This document shows, piece after piece, positions 1 through 9,095 of a DNA stretch of 64,000 bases (its first letter is position 1; each line of letters begins with the position of its first letter). Source of the stretch: Odoribacter laneus YIT 12061 (GTDB lineage: Bacteria; Bacteroidota; Bacteroidia; Bacteroidales; Marinifilaceae); the NCBI RefSeq assembly GCF_000243215.1, contig NZ_JH594596.1:1412673-1476672 (forward strand), read 5' to 3'. The notes below the pieces were generated by a model. It was not told the origin of the DNA. It saw nothing but the letters and a program-made list of their open reading frames with translations, and did no database searches. Made by a program: the position numbers and the translations under genes.

Positions 1-1185
1 GTGGAAATGTTTGTAGGCGTCGGAGCTTCCCGCGTCAGGGATTTGTTCAAACAAGCCAAAGAAAAAGCCCCTTGTATTATCTTTATCGACGAAATAGATG
101 CTATCGGCCGGGCCCGGGGAAAAAATCCCAATATGGGTTCAAACGATGAACGGGAAAATACGCTCAACCAACTGTTGACGGAAATGGATGGATTTGAAAC
201 GAATTCCGGGGTCATTATTCTGGCTGCCACGAACCGGGCAGATATCTTGGACAGCGCTTTATTACGCGCAGGCCGTTTCGACCGCCAAATTTATGTGGAT
301 CTTCCGGAATTAAAAGATAGAGAAGCGATTTTTAAAGTCCATCTCAAACCGCTGAAATTAGCCGGCGATGTAGATATCGATTTTCTGGCAAAACAAACTC
401 CCGGTTTTTCCGGTGCAGATATCGCCAATGTCGCCAATGAAGCCGCATTGATCGCTGCCCGCAAAAACAAAAATGCCGTCGAAAAACAAGATTTCCTGGA
501 TGCCATTGACCGGATTGTAGGCGGATTGGAAAACCGGAGTAAGGTAATCAAATCCAGCGAACGCAAAGCGATCGCTTATCACGAAGCCGGACATGCTACG
601 GCATCCTGGCTACTACAACACGCCCATCCTCTGTTGAAAGTAACGATTGTACCCCGCGGTAAAGCATTGGGAGCTGCCTGGTACTTACCCCAGGAAAGAC
701 AAATTACCACCAAAGAACAATTGCTGGATCAAATGTGTTCCATACTGGGAGGCCGAGCCGCTGAGGAACTGGTATTCGGACAAATATCCACCGGGGCACA
801 AAATGATTTGGAACGAGCAACCAAACAAGCCTATGCCATGGTGACTATCTTTGGAATGAGCGATAAAATCGGCAATTTAAGTTATTATGATTCTACAGGA
901 CAAAGCGATTATAGCTTCACCAAACCTTATTCGGAAAAGACAGCAGAATTGATAGATACTGAAGTAAAAAATCTTGTAGAAACCGCCTATGCCCGGGCGA
1001 AACAGATTTTATCCGAACATCGGGAACAACACAGACAGGTAGCAGAATTACTCATCGAAAGAGAAGTCATTTTCAGCGATGATCTGGAACGCATTCTGGG
1101 AAAACGTCCGTGGAAAGAAGAGGAAGAAGAGGAACAACTACTACCGGAAAATACTCCTCAACCAGAACTGACAACACAACAATAA
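1..1185 (+). CDS. ftsH: ATP-dependent zinc metalloprotease FtsH (3' part, cut by window edge)
   Basis: FtsH is a membrane-anchored AAA+ protease that degrades misfolded and regulatory membrane proteins. The visible 394 residues start inside the AAA domain at [14 protein letters not shown], so the GTG at base 1 is an internal Val and the N-terminal membrane segments and Walker A lie upstream of the window. Seen here: Walker [11 protein letters not shown] (about residue 26), the second region of homology with arginine fingers (AGRFDRQ, about 91), and the zinc-binding HEAGH at residues 194-198. The C-terminal protease domain is intact and ends in an acidic Glu-rich tail followed by a Gln/Thr-rich stretch, as in many Bacteroidetes homologues. 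It heads a plus-strand run with a DUF2007 gene and cdsA. Confidence 0.97.
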   Translation: MEMFVGVGASRVRDLFKQAKEKAPCIIFIDEIDAIGRARGKNPNMGSNDERENTLNQLLTEMDGFETNSGVIILAATNRADILDSALLRAGRFDRQIYVDLPELKDREAIFKVHLKPLKLAGDVDIDFLAKQTPGFSGADIANVANEAALIAARKNKNAVEKQDFLDAIDRIVGGLENRSKVIKSSERKAIAYHEAGHATASWLLQHAHPLLKVTIVPRGKALGAAWYLPQERQITTKEQLLDQMCSILGGRAAEELVFGQISTGAQNDLERATKQAYAMVTIFGMSDKIGNLSYYDSTGQSDYSFTKPYSEKTAELIDTEVKNLVETAYARAKQILSEHREQHRQVAELLIEREVIFSDDLERILGKRPWKEEEEEEQLLPENTPQPELTTQQ

Positions 1186-1191
1186 CCTTCA

Positions 1192-1226
1192 CTTCCGTTT
1201 GTGTACTATGGCTACACAAACGGAAG
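1192..1226 (+). terminator. Perfect 14-bp hairpin between ftsH and the DUF2007 gene
   Basis: Bases 1192-1205 are the exact reverse complement of 1213-1226, with a 7-nt loop. The stem starts 6 nt after the ftsH stop codon. No T-run follows, so it could be a weak terminator, an mRNA-stabilising 3' stem or a processing site rather than a strong intrinsic terminator. The next ATG is only 17 nt downstream. Confidence 0.55.
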
Positions 1227-1242
1227 CCTAAATTAAAATAAT

Positions 1243-1449
1243 ATGGACAACTGGACATCGGTTTTTGAGACAGATCAGCTCTATAAAGCAGAGTTGGTAA
1301 AGGATATTCTCTGTAATAACGATATCGACGCCGTTATTCTAAACCAAAAAGATTCCTCTTACAACACTTTCGGAGAAATCTATGTCATGGTAAGCGAGGA
1401 AGAAAAAGGAAAAGCTGAAGAAATTATAAAAACAGTTCGTTGTGAGTAA
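1243..1449 (+). CDS. DUF2007 small protein
   Basis: A 68-residue protein of the DUF2007 'putative signal transducing' family, a small ferredoxin-like fold that often occurs as a separate gene or fused to other domains in Bacteroidetes. The sequence has the family pattern: an N-terminal strand (WTSVFETDQLYKAELVKDIL), then an IDAVILNQKD strand and a C-terminal EIYVMVSEEEKGKAEEII segment. There is no signal peptide or membrane segment, so it should be cytoplasmic. It overlaps the GTG start of cdsA by 8 nt, which implies translational coupling. Its biochemical role is unknown. Confidence 0.85.
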   Translation: MDNWTSVFETDQLYKAELVKDILCNNDIDAVILNQKDSSYNTFGEIYVMVSEEEKGKAEEIIKTVRCE

Positions 1450-2251
1450 TTTTTGGAAGCGGGCGATAAGCGGATTTTTATTTGTAATTATCCTGACAGG
1501 TTGTATTTTCCTGCACCCAATTTGCTTTTTTGTACTTTTTTTTATTATTAATATTGTCGGCCTGTACGAATTTTCGAAAATGGCCCGAAGAATGGAGATT
1601 TATATCAATCTTCCTATTTATCTCTTCTGCGGAAGCCTTTTGTTTACAGCAGGTTTTCTGGATGCTTATATCGGTTACCGGGATGGCTATCTATGGTGTT
1701 TTCTCGCAACCTTTGTCATGAGTATTTGGGAATTATACCGCAAAAAAGTCAATTCTTTTCAAAACTTGGCTTTTTCCTATTATGGACTCCTGTATTTAAG
1801 TTTGCCTTTTACATTACTGATCTATCTTCCTTATATGACCAGTGACGAATGGCGTCCTGAGATCGTTTTTTTTCCTTTCTTGCTGGTATGGTTTAACGAT
1901 ACCTTTGCTTACTTATTCGGTTCCCGGTTTGGAAAACACAAGTTATTTCCCAGAATCTCTCCTAAAAAATCCTGGGAAGGAGCCATCGGAGGCGGCATCT
2001 GCACCATAGGCGCAGCCCTTTTTATTGCTCCCTATCTGGAAGGATTGACTGTTTATAATAATATTATCATCGCCTGTATTGTTGTATTTTTCGGTATATA
2101 TGGAGATTTACTGGAATCCATGTTTAAAAGAAATATTGAAATTAAAGATTCCGGAAGTATTATGCCTGGACACGGAGGAGTCCTGGACCGCTTCGATGCC
2201 GTCTTATTCGTTATCCCGGCAATCTTTGTCTATCTGGAATTCGTATACTAA
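1442..2251 (+). CDS. cdsA: Phosphatidate cytidylyltransferase (CDP-diglyceride synthase)
   Basis: Makes CDP-diacylglycerol from phosphatidic acid and CTP in the inner membrane, the branch point of phospholipid synthesis. The 269-residue protein is strongly hydrophobic with about seven or eight membrane segments. Near the C terminus it carries the CDP-diglyceride synthetase signature: FKRNIEIKDSG followed by MPGHGGVLDRFDA, with the family Lys-Arg, Asp, His-Gly-Gly and Asp-Arg residues all present. The start is GTG at 1442, overlapping the upstream DUF2007 gene by 8 nt; length and hydrophobicity fit this start. psd follows directly, so two steps of phospholipid synthesis are clustered, but no pssA (phosphatidylserine synthase) is adjacent. 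Confidence 0.95.
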   Translation: MSNFWKRAISGFLFVIILTGCIFLHPICFFVLFFIINIVGLYEFSKMARRMEIYINLPIYLFCGSLLFTAGFLDAYIGYRDGYLWCFLATFVMSIWELYRKKVNSFQNLAFSYYGLLYLSLPFTLLIYLPYMTSDEWRPEIVFFPFLLVWFNDTFAYLFGSRFGKHKLFPRISPKKSWEGAIGGGICTIGAALFIAPYLEGLTVYNNIIIACIVVFFGIYGDLLESMFKRNIEIKDSGSIMPGHGGVLDRFDAVLFVIPAIFVYLEFVY

Positions 2252-2395
2252 ATTTACTGGTTGGAATCTGTCGTTATTTCTTTTAAAAGCTATCAATTTT
2301 TTAGAATATATGACTTTAAAAGTATAAACGCTTCGGTTTTCGACTTAAAAAATTTAACTTTACCGCCAGATTCATTATTAATTAAACGAACTGAA

Positions 2396-3067
2396 ATGAT
2401 ACTCCATAAAGCAGGTTATTCATTATTACTAAAGATACTGATTATTCTGATTTTATTGAATTGTTGTACCTTTTACTTGATTGACAATCGAACTGTCGTC
2501 TATACAATTTTAGGTATTTCTATTTTCTTTTATTTGCTAACTGTCAATTTTTTTCGTTTTCCAAATCGTCATATTACGCTGGATGATAAAACGATTTTAG
2601 CTCCCGCTGACGGGAAAATTGTGGTTATCGAAGAAACAGAAGAAACAGAATATTTTAAAGATCGCCGGATTCAGGTCTCTATATTCATGAATATTTTCAA
2701 TGTACATATCAACTGGTTTCCGGTAAATGGTATTATTAAATATTTTAAATACCACAAAGGGAATTTTGCAGCAGCATATTTACCGAAATCTTCTACTGAA
2801 AATGAAAGAACAACGATCGTCATTGAAAGCAATAACGGTCAAACGATATTAATGCGTCAAATTGCCGGTGCTATGGCGAAACGAATTGTTTCTTACGCCC
2901 CTGTCGGAGGAAAAGCCCGCCAGAATCAACATGCCGGTTTTATAAAATTCGGATCAAGGGTGGATCTTTTCTTACCCCTAGATACCCAAATCAAAGTAAC
3001 ATTAGGACAAAAAACAGTAGGCTCTCAAACACTTATCGGAGAATTAGCTGAAAGGAAAAAAGAATAG
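2396..3067 (+). CDS. psd: Phosphatidylserine decarboxylase proenzyme
   Basis: Converts phosphatidylserine to phosphatidylethanolamine using a pyruvoyl group made by self-cleavage. With an ATG start at 2396 the protein is 223 residues, the usual size of the short Psd class. An upstream TTG at 2261 keeps the frame open, but it would add 45 residues without family similarity. Two membrane segments (about residues 10-28 and 33-50) precede the catalytic domain, which contains APADGKIV (69-76) and [15 protein letters not shown] (98-112). The processing site is FGSRVD, with cleavage expected between Gly186 and Ser187. It follows cdsA on the same strand. Confidence 0.93.
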   Translation: MILHKAGYSLLLKILIILILLNCCTFYLIDNRTVVYTILGISIFFYLLTVNFFRFPNRHITLDDKTILAPADGKIVVIEETEETEYFKDRRIQVSIFMNIFNVHINWFPVNGIIKYFKYHKGNFAAAYLPKSSTENERTTIVIESNNGQTILMRQIAGAMAKRIVSYAPVGGKARQNQHAGFIKFGSRVDLFLPLDTQIKVTLGQKTVGSQTLIGELAERKKE

Positions 3068-3119
3068 CAAACAAAGCATTCACTTTTGGTCAGCTTATCT
3101 GTATTATAACATTGAAAAT

Positions 3120-3935
3120 ATGTCAGTTGAATCTAAAGCAAAAGTAGTAACTACCCATGTTTTATACGAAATGAAACAAAGGGGAGAAAAAATTAGTATG
3201 CTCACAGCCTACGATTATTCGATGGCTCGTATCGTCGATGCCGCAGGTGTAGACGTGATCCTTGTCGGAGATTCGGCCTCCAATGTAATGGCAGGAAACG
3301 AAACCACTCTCCCCATTACACTCGATCAAATGATATACCACGGAGCTTCTGTCGTAAAAGGAGTAAAAAGAGCTTTAGTCGTAGTGGATATGCCCTTCGG
3401 AAGTTATCAGGGAAATAGTAAAGAAGCCCTCTGTTCAGCCATCCGGATTATGAAAGAAACAGCAGCAGATGCCGTGAAGCTGGAAGGAGGCGTAGAAATA
3501 GTCGAATCCATTAAACGTATTCTCTCCGCCGGCATTCCCGTAATGGGACATCTGGGACTTACCCCCCAAAGTATCCATAAGTTCGGAACTTATACCGTAC
3601 GGGCAAAAGAACAAGCCGAAGCGCAAAAACTCATCGAAGATGCTCATTTATTGGAAGAAGCAGGTTGCTTCGGAATTGTGTTGGAAAAAATACCAGCAAC
3701 TCTTGCGGCACAAGTTTCACAAGAACTTTCTATTCCCATGATAGGAATAGGAGCCGGGAACGGAGTAGACGGGCAAGTATTGGTGATCCACGATATGCTC
3801 GGCATCAATAAAGAATTTTCCCCCCGGTTTTTACGTCGTTACCTGAATCTCTTTGATGAAATGACAACAGCAGTATCCCATTATGTAGCAGATGTAAAAA
3901 GCCGCGATTTTCCGAACGAAAAAGAACAATATTAA
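3120..3935 (+). CDS. panB: 3-methyl-2-oxobutanoate hydroxymethyltransferase (PanB)
   Basis: Catalyses the first committed step of pantothenate synthesis: hydroxymethyl transfer from methylene-tetrahydrofolate to alpha-ketoisovalerate, giving ketopantoate. The 271-residue protein matches the family length. Recognisable blocks are [17 protein letters not shown] near residue 24, [11 protein letters not shown] (substrate and Mg site), [30 protein letters not shown] and [17 protein letters not shown]. The protein is cytoplasmic with no signal sequence. It sits 52 nt after psd and 12 nt before the pseudouridine synthase gene, apparently in the same plus-strand transcript. Confidence 0.97.
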   Translation: MSVESKAKVVTTHVLYEMKQRGEKISMLTAYDYSMARIVDAAGVDVILVGDSASNVMAGNETTLPITLDQMIYHGASVVKGVKRALVVVDMPFGSYQGNSKEALCSAIRIMKETAADAVKLEGGVEIVESIKRILSAGIPVMGHLGLTPQSIHKFGTYTVRAKEQAEAQKLIEDAHLLEEAGCFGIVLEKIPATLAAQVSQELSIPMIGIGAGNGVDGQVLVIHDMLGINKEFSPRFLRRYLNLFDEMTTAVSHYVADVKSRDFPNEKEQY

Positions 3936-3947
3936 TACCTTATAAAT

Positions 3948-4634
3948 ATGCTGGAAATTTTATACGAAGACAATCATATCATCGCCATTAATAAAAAGAC
4001 TTCGGATATTGTACAAGCCGATAAAAGCGGAGATGTCCCCCTAAGTGAGGAGGTTAAAGCTTATATCAAAGAAAAATACAATAAACCGGGAGAGGTATTT
4101 TTAGGAATCCCCCACCGGATAGATCGTCCTGTCAGCGGAGTAGTTCTGTTCGCACGGACCACCAAGGCTTTGACACGTCTGAATAAAATGTTTCAGGAAC
4201 ACGACGAAGAAATAAAAAAAACCTATTGGGCCATCGTCGGTAATCTTCCTTCCCAAGACAGTGCTACGCTTATCCATTATATGGTACGGGATACCGAGAA
4301 AAATAAATCGCATGCCTACGACAAAGAAAAAAAAGGAAGTAAAAAAGCCATTCTGGAATATAAATTAATTGGACGCTCCCAAAGATACTACCTTTTGGAA
4401 ATAAAGTTACTCACAGGTCGGCATCATCAAATCCGGTGTCAATTGGCTAAAATCGGTTGCCCCATTAAAGGAGACTTAAAATACGGTTTCCCGCGTTCGA
4501 ATGAAAATGGCGGAATCAGCTTACACGCTCGGGAAATCAGTTTTATCCATCCTGTAAGCAAAGAAAGAATCACGATCACCGCCACCCCTCCTTTGAAAGA
4601 TAACCTTTGGAAGGAATTTTACCAGAATCTCTGA
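3948..4634 (+). CDS. RluA-family pseudouridine synthase
   Basis: Isomerises uridine to pseudouridine in RNA; the exact rRNA or tRNA target cannot be told from sequence. The protein has 228 residues with the RsuA/RluA catalytic motif HRIDRPVSG at residues 56-64 (catalytic Asp59) and the downstream GRHHQIRCQLA block that aligns with the family GRTHQIRxHL. There is no N-terminal S4 domain, so this is a compact catalytic-domain-only form common in Bacteroidetes. The Arg-Pro after the catalytic Asp departs from the usual Lys-Asp-Thr but is acceptable. The gene follows panB by 12 nt and ends the housekeeping run. Confidence 0.9.
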   Translation: MLEILYEDNHIIAINKKTSDIVQADKSGDVPLSEEVKAYIKEKYNKPGEVFLGIPHRIDRPVSGVVLFARTTKALTRLNKMFQEHDEEIKKTYWAIVGNLPSQDSATLIHYMVRDTEKNKSHAYDKEKKGSKKAILEYKLIGRSQRYYLLEIKLLTGRHHQIRCQLAKIGCPIKGDLKYGFPRSNENGGISLHAREISFIHPVSKERITITATPPLKDNLWKEFYQNL

Positions 4635-4806
4635 AGCGTTTTTACAGCCACTTGTTCGAGGAAAAGAACTGAATCAACCCGATTTTTTATATATTCGGCA
4701 AATAAATGAAAGACTGTTGGAATAAATAAATTGAAACACAAAATACCAGACAAAATAGCTTCTCTGAACGGACCGTTTTTGTAACAGGTAAAATGAATTG
4801 CTAAGA

Positions 4807-6003
4807 ATGAGCCTCTCCACTAATACCCATTATTTATTATCGGAAATTCTTAAAAAAGAAAACGAACGATTTAAATTGGATAAAATCGGCTTCATCCGAA
4901 ATCTGACATGGGAAATAGACTATGTTCTCTCTACACTTCCTCTCTGTAAAATACCTCCCGAAAATTTAGAGTCTTTTCGGAAATGGAAATTTTCTCTGTT
5001 AGAAGAATATTATGAAAGAAAAAGATTTTCTGACTTTGTCTCTACCCACCTGGAAGCCCCTTCTTTTCGAAAAATGGTGTTCGATTTATTTCAGACCATC
5101 CTGAAATACCGGTATGCACATGAGCCACGTACGGAAACCGACCGCTACCTGGCTCCTGCCGGCGAAACACTTTCCTATCTCCTATGCCAAGAACGCCCCT
5201 CTTTTTATAAAAACTATTTTACACCCTCTTCACTTTTCAATTCTCCCTCCCGGCTACACAGCTATTGCCAGGAAATTTGCCAAAAAATCTTTCCCCTATC
5301 AACCGCAACGGTGATAGACTTTTTGAAACAAAATAATAAACCTTGTTGGGAAAAACTTTGTATCCGTTTAAAAACACTTACCGAAATTGTCACAAAAAAC
5401 AAACTTCAGTCATATAATGATGACGCTATTCAAGATATATGGACGGAAACCTGTTTTGAACTGAAAAAAGCCCTACAGCAGGAAAAACTACAGCAGGATA
5501 CCCCGGCACAAAGTGTAATCGCTTATGCTGCCGGAATTGTGCAAAATAAAATCCGGGAATTTTTCAGAAAACAGAAGAAAGACCCCTATCTGTTTATAGA
5601 GAATTGGGATCAGGAAACAGTAGTGAAAAATAGCGGGATGTATACAAATACAGCTATGGAAAACTCTGCCAGAAAAGATTTTTTAAATCTGCAAGAAATC
5701 GACCAAAATAATGAATACGAATTTCAAATGGCCCTGAGTTGTATATTGTACGATCAGACCCATCCCCAACACAGGAAACTGACAGAGGGAATGGAAGACA
5801 AGATAAATACCTTGTTGGCTCATTATCTTAAAAACCAATCCTATGAAGAAATAGCCAAAGAAAAATACGGTATTTTATCTGATAAGGACTTACAAAAAAG
5901 AGCTAATAAACTCCGGCAAGACGTTTCCAGAGTGAAAATTAAAATAAAAGAACGTTTCCAGGAAATACTTTCTTCAAAGAAAAAGGGAAAAATTTCCGGA
6001 TGA
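4807..6003 (+). CDS. Divergent sigma-70-like protein with long N-terminal extension
   Basis: Predicted to be a sigma-70-related protein, 398 residues from the ATG at 4807 (a TTG 9 nt upstream is the alternative). The first roughly 200 residues resemble no domain I recognise. Around residues 205-265 there is a region-2-like stretch (DDAIQDIWTETCFELKKAL, then AAGIVQNKIREFFRKQKK). Around 335-385 a region-4-like helix-turn-helix appears (LKNQSYEEIAKEKYG, then RQDVSRVKIKIKERFQEIL). ECF sigma factors usually have 160-200 residues, so this one is about twice that length. The gene 20 nt downstream encodes a zinc-finger membrane protein typical of anti-sigma factors, which supports the reading. No TonB or FecR partner is adjacent. 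Confidence 0.6.
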   Translation: MSLSTNTHYLLSEILKKENERFKLDKIGFIRNLTWEIDYVLSTLPLCKIPPENLESFRKWKFSLLEEYYERKRFSDFVSTHLEAPSFRKMVFDLFQTILKYRYAHEPRTETDRYLAPAGETLSYLLCQERPSFYKNYFTPSSLFNSPSRLHSYCQEICQKIFPLSTATVIDFLKQNNKPCWEKLCIRLKTLTEIVTKNKLQSYNDDAIQDIWTETCFELKKALQQEKLQQDTPAQSVIAYAAGIVQNKIREFFRKQKKDPYLFIENWDQETVVKNSGMYTNTAMENSARKDFLNLQEIDQNNEYEFQMALSCILYDQTHPQHRKLTEGMEDKINTLLAHYLKNQSYEEIAKEKYGILSDKDLQKRANKLRQDVSRVKIKIKERFQEILSSKKKGKISG

Positions 6004-6022
6004 CAAAACAAGGAAAAGAAAA

Positions 6023-6415
6023 ATGGAAGACTGCAAATATACTACCCAAGATATCGGCCGTTATTTACTCAATAAAATGAGTCCTGAAGAAGAAACCGAC
6101 TTCCAATTTCATCTCTATCATTGCGAAAATTGTCACGCCAAACTTGAAGAAATGAGACGTTTAGCGGATAGTTTGAAGGATATACCTACAACCATCCATA
6201 TTAACAGAAAAAAAGGAAAAATAAAGTTTCTCTATTTCTATAAAGTCGGAGCAGCTATAGCAGCCTTATTCCTGATCAGCTATTTTATTTCCTTTTCTTT
6301 TCGTAAAGAAAGTACTCCGATTTATCAAGGCCTGCAACCTCATCCCTTTCACCAAATCGATACCGTAAGAACCGATACCGCTTCTTTCACCCGGGATTCT
6401 TTTCCAACACAATAA
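6023..6415 (+). CDS. Zinc-finger (zf-HC2-like) membrane anti-sigma-like protein
   Basis: A 130-residue single-pass membrane protein, probably the antagonist of the sigma-like protein encoded 20 nt upstream. The N-terminal half has the anti-sigma zinc-finger pattern HLYHCENCHAKLEE near residue 30, i.e. His-x3-Cys-x2-Cys, the usual zf-HC2 arrangement. A transmembrane helix follows at about residues 74-96 (AAIAALFLISYFISFSF). The remaining 35 residues, rich in Thr, Asp and Pro, would face the periplasm and are short compared with sensing anti-sigma factors. The family binds its sigma factor in the cytoplasm; the signal is unknown. Confidence 0.7.
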   Translation: MEDCKYTTQDIGRYLLNKMSPEEETDFQFHLYHCENCHAKLEEMRRLADSLKDIPTTIHINRKKGKIKFLYFYKVGAAIAALFLISYFISFSFRKESTPIYQGLQPHPFHQIDTVRTDTASFTRDSFPTQ

Positions 6416-6547
6416 GAATCCCCGTTTCCGGAGGCTACTGTGGATTTTCAATAAATTCCGTTAATCAGCGGACCGAAGGCAAGCATGCATCAGCACGAAA
6501 ATCGTTAATCTCTTTTATATATAGGAAATTAAGAGAGATATCTACAA

Positions 6548-6577
6548 AAACTGCCGGAAAATCATTCCCGGCAGTTT
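6548..6577 (-). terminator. Intrinsic terminator of the minus-strand envelope operon
   Basis: Inverted repeat 6548-6557 / 6568-6577 (10 bp, GC-rich core), read on the minus strand after the stop of the LPP20 lipoprotein gene and followed by a T-run. The same arms are used by the terminator at 29605-29634. It also separates this operon from the convergent anti-sigma gene. Confidence 0.8.
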
Positions 6578-6595
6578 CTCAAAATCTAGTTGCTA

Positions 6596-7162
6596 TTAAT
6601 TTTCTTTAGCAGCTTTCTCCATTTCTTCGTCAAATACTTTTTTGAATTTTTCGTATTCGAAATCAGTCCGTAATTTCTCATCATCCTGAATACGATTTTG
6701 CATGGATTTAGCAATTTCCTCTCCGGCTAATTCTACTGCAGTATATACTTTATACGCACCTTCAGGGGTTTTCATCGTCTTTTCACAAATAACCCGAGTC
6801 CCTGCCAATTTTTCATTTACTACAACACGGGCCAAATCCTGAAAACGAGATCTGGCTTCTTCCTGTTCACCCAATTGGTAAGAAGAAGCATAGTTATCCG
6901 TTACCCTTTTCACAGCAGCATTGACGGAAGTAGCCAATTCTGCACGAGCTTCTGCCAAAGCCTTTTTCTTTGCCATCATCATATCATTGCTAAAACCCAT
7001 TGCCGAAGCCCGGAAATAGCTCTTATCCGTCATATATTCCGGTCCGGAACACGGCACAACAACTTCCACATCACCCTGAGTCTGTACCAAAGCTTTCTGT
7101 CCCCCACAACCCATCAACATACTTACTATTGCAACTCCCAAAACATAACAAAAATTCTTCAT
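6596..7162 (-). CDS. LPP20-family lipoprotein
   Basis: Exported lipoprotein of 188 residues with lipobox LMGC (Cys19). The mature part contains an LPP20-like domain: FRASAMGFSNDMMMAKKKAL, a repeated Ala-rich helix that follows a short strand, then a VVNEKLAGTRVICEK strand and AYKVYTAVEL. LPP20-type proteins include Helicobacter Lpp20 and the Vibrio flagellar outer-membrane ring protein FlgP. This organism shows no flagellar genes in the window, so a ring or scaffold role is an inference from the family and from the CsgG/FlgT-like gene in the same operon. It is the last gene of the five-gene minus-strand set; the C-terminal tail is Glu/Lys-rich. Confidence 0.75.
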   Translation of the reverse strand: MKNFCYVLGVAIVSMLMGCGGQKALVQTQGDVEVVVPCSGPEYMTDKSYFRASAMGFSNDMMMAKKKALAEARAELATSVNAAVKRVTDNYASSYQLGEQEEARSRFQDLARVVVNEKLAGTRVICEKTMKTPEGAYKVYTAVELAGEEIAKSMQNRIQDDEKLRTDFEYEKFKKVFDEEMEKAAKEN

Positions 7163-7242
7163 AGCTTTCTTTTTTTAGTGAATGAATAAAATTATTTATA
7201 AATCTATTTATTGGCTTTTCTTATCTTTCAAACTGGATTTCA

Positions 7243-9048
7243 CTATTTCAAATCTCTCAATTTAACCATCCCTTTATTGTTACTGAATTGTGCAAGTTTC
7301 AATAGGAGGGTCTTCGTCAAATAAATATTCAGCTGGGTCGGGACATCCGGCAATATCATCGCTCTTACATTCCAGGCAGATTCATCAGAACCTAATTTCA
7401 TGGATTCAATTTTCAACTCTTCTCCTTTTTCGTTGATCATCATTTGAGAATTCTGGAATAATTCCAGTACATAATCTTCCGGAGTCCGGTTTATAACCTG
7501 AAATTCAAAGACACTCTTATTTCCATAATCTTTTTTCCCTATATACCGGATAAAAATTCCCTCAGCAAATTCTCCTTCTATATAAGTCGGAACAGGCGCT
7601 GTTACCACGATAGGCTTCCTTTCCGGACGTTCCCGAACAGGATCAGGAGGGGTAGGAGTAGGCGTAGGGGTTGTTTTTTCCACATAAATTTCTCCTTCCA
7701 GTTGAACCTCCATATTTTTCAAAGCAAGAGCCAACTGCCGATTTAGATTCTTTATCAACTCCCGGGTAGCCGATGCTTGGGCATTAGCTGCCGACGTTCC
7801 TTTGGGAACAACAGTCTTTAAGTCTTCTATATTATAATCTAATAAAGCCGAACGATTATGGTTATTTACAATATTTACCGTTACTCCACTGAAATATTCT
7901 GTAAAATCATACATTTCTCCCTGAGCGTCTCCGCCTTTCCGGAAAGTACTGCTTACTTCCACAGTGACATCAGCTACTGCCGGATCCGTTACAATATTGA
8001 AATAATTGTTTGTCAATAAACTCCGTACAGCCCTGACAATATTTTCATTACTGCCGGTCTTTGTTTTCAATAAAGCATTTACAGCCGTTTTCTCCAAATC
8101 GATATAAATCACTCCCATAGGTAAATTTTCAGATACATGTTGCAGCATTCCTCCATATACCGTATCTTTATATTTGCGGAAAAGAGCCTGATTCACAAAA
8201 ATATGTATTTCTTGCCGGGCTAATTTTGAAGAAATATTCTGTACATAAAGCCGCACTTCTCCCCTTTCATCCGTAATTGGATTTTCGGATAAACGACCCG
8301 CCCCGGAAGCAAATTTATACTCCAATTTCAAATTCCGTAAAGGTACATTTTCCCGGCTCACCCGGATAATCACCGGTTCGCTTATCCCTTGAAAAGCCCT
8401 GCCCTTCACTGAGGAAACAGAAGGGACGATAGAAATTCCGTTAAAGACACCCTTCATAGAAGCATATAATTCATTCCCTATATCTATTTTCTTCCCCTCA
8501 TATTCACATATCAACTCTTCATTAATACAAGGCTGAAGGGCATCCAAACCTTTCATAAACATTTCTGCAGCCAAGGTCAGATCTCCGTTTTGTAAGGCCT
8601 CCCGCCCTTTCCACCAGCAATCAAATCCCTGACGGATTACCTGCTGCCGCCTTTTTTCCATATACTCCTCATAATCGAATTTGTTCAACTCATAATACAC
8701 CCAATATTCCGTATCATTTTCCCAACTGTCCACCAATTGAAAACGTTCGATATCCTGTTTAGCTTGTAAACGAATATTTTCTTCAAATACAGATTTCACT
8801 TCCTGCCCATTATCCAATTGCTGCAAGAGAGAATTCCCGGACACTTCCACCCGGATTTCTGACACCAAGTCACTCAAAGCATTTTGTTTTGCCTGCTGTT
8901 GGTAGTTCGCCTCCGATTTCAAAGCCCGGCCTATCCCAATATAAAATAAAGTGTTTACCGGCCTGCTTTTCACCCAATCCGGTCGCTCCTGCCCGAATCC
9001 GCTCAATGCGATTACCGACAATAGAAATAATAATATTATCCGTTTCAT
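7243..9048 (-). CDS. Exported LPP20-domain protein with C-terminal periplasmic domains
   Basis: A secreted protein of 601 residues. The ATG at 9048 is preferred to one at 9099 because a clean signal peptide follows it (MKRIILLFLLSVIALSGFGQ). Right after the signal, PDWVKSRPVNTLFYIGIG and an Ala-rich helix form an LPP20-like domain. A middle region (roughly residues 190-330) looks like beta-sandwich repeats. About 330-450 resembles a TolB/CsgG-type alpha-beta domain (AVRSLLTNNYFNIVTDPAVA). A TPTPTPTPP linker separates a last beta-rich domain with an FIRYIGKKDYGN start. It lies 47 nt after the DUF6175 gene. The combination of domains recalls Vibrio FlgT in outline only. Function not established. 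Confidence 0.65.
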   Translation of the reverse strand: MKRIILLFLLSVIALSGFGQERPDWVKSRPVNTLFYIGIGRALKSEANYQQQAKQNALSDLVSEIRVEVSGNSLLQQLDNGQEVKSVFEENIRLQAKQDIERFQLVDSWENDTEYWVYYELNKFDYEEYMEKRRQQVIRQGFDCWWKGREALQNGDLTLAAEMFMKGLDALQPCINEELICEYEGKKIDIGNELYASMKGVFNGISIVPSVSSVKGRAFQGISEPVIIRVSRENVPLRNLKLEYKFASGAGRLSENPITDERGEVRLYVQNISSKLARQEIHIFVNQALFRKYKDTVYGGMLQHVSENLPMGVIYIDLEKTAVNALLKTKTGSNENIVRAVRSLLTNNYFNIVTDPAVADVTVEVSSTFRKGGDAQGEMYDFTEYFSGVTVNIVNNHNRSALLDYNIEDLKTVVPKGTSAANAQASATRELIKNLNRQLALALKNMEVQLEGEIYVEKTTPTPTPTPPDPVRERPERKPIVVTAPVPTYIEGEFAEGIFIRYIGKKDYGNKSVFEFQVINRTPEDYVLELFQNSQMMINEKGEELKIESMKLGSDESAWNVRAMILPDVPTQLNIYLTKTLLLKLAQFSNNKGMVKLRDLK

Positions 9049-9095
9049 ATCTTCCGGTTTAAAATTTATATTCTTTATGCCCCTTCCATCCTTTC

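Noticed and set aside
2261..2395. TTG-initiated N-terminal extension of psd
   Set aside because: The 45 extra residues lack family similarity, and the ATG at 2396 gives the normal length for short Psd enzymes.
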